A stretch of DNA of 64,000 nt from Nilaparvata lugens (lineage: Eukaryota; Arthropoda; Insecta; Hemiptera; Delphacidae), in NCBI RefSeq assembly GCF_014356525.2, contig NC_052518.1:6243162-6307161 (forward strand), read 5' to 3'. Numbering within the stretch: position 1 is the first letter of the stretch; the number at the start of each line of letters is the position of its first letter. Below are positions 63,954 to 64,000 of the stretch, one piece after another. The notes beneath the pieces are model-generated. The model had not been told where the DNA came from. It saw only the letters and a list, made by a program, of their open reading frames with translations, and ran no database searches. A program made the position numbers and the translations under genes.

Positions 63954-64000
63954 CTATAAGATGATTGATTTGTTGAGTGTAAAAATATTTATGTGAATTG

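Overview
This looks like nuclear DNA from an insect. It is AT-rich and almost half of it is recognisable transposable-element debris. There is one large multi-exon gene with canonical GT/AG splice sites and no bacterial features. The combination of short TIR/foldback elements, BEL/Pao and Ty3/gypsy LTR elements, LINE 3' ends and mariner and hAT relics suggests a hemipteran such as a planthopper. That species guess is an inference I cannot test here.

The only host gene I can support lies on the minus strand. It is a KDM5/Lid-type (JARID1) protein, and I could assemble 24 consecutive coding exons from 63953 down to a stop codon at 14032-14034. All exon phases agree and there is no internal stop: 1406 residues in the window, with the JmjN and ARID part lying beyond the right edge. 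Domain order is PHD1 (exons 2-3), JmjC (exons 4-8), C5HC2 zinc finger (exon 9), PLU-1 helical region (exons 10-19), PHD2 (exons 17-18), a basic linker and a C-terminal PHD3 (exons 23-24). The protein is strongly divergent. The first iron ligand of the JmjC HxE motif is arginine, two further co-substrate positions are changed, and PHD1 has lost its acidic patch. PHD3 keeps its aromatic residues. It therefore reads as a histone-mark reader that has lost eraser activity.

Layout: 1-4357 is a 138-bp tandem array (satellite-like). 4358-7690 is a degraded BEL/Pao LTR element. 7.7-14.0 kb is a mosaic of foldback and interspersed repeats. From 14.0 kb to the right end is the KDM5-like gene with its TE-filled introns. 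Notable intron contents are: a ~2.8-kb tandem duplication that carries two exons (23.4-29.1 kb); a mariner deletion derivative (30.2-31.0 kb); small hammerhead-ribozyme-like motifs (31.5, 34.3 and 54.8 kb); a hAT element with a perfect 8-bp target duplication (43.0-44.0 kb); a nearly complete but broken Ty3/gypsy element with ~105-bp LTRs and an apparent self-priming primer-binding site (46.5-50.3 kb); two long near-perfect hairpins (50.5-50.9 kb); an array of alternating 15-bp motifs (59.5-60.35 kb); and a ~1-kb foldback (61.2-62.1 kb).

In working terms, the host gene would be transcribed right to left across at least 50 kb. The mobile elements are mostly intronic passengers, some within tens of bases of splice sites. 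The exon duplication can only be used in alternative fashion, because one duplicated exon is 206 nt long and would break the frame if included twice.
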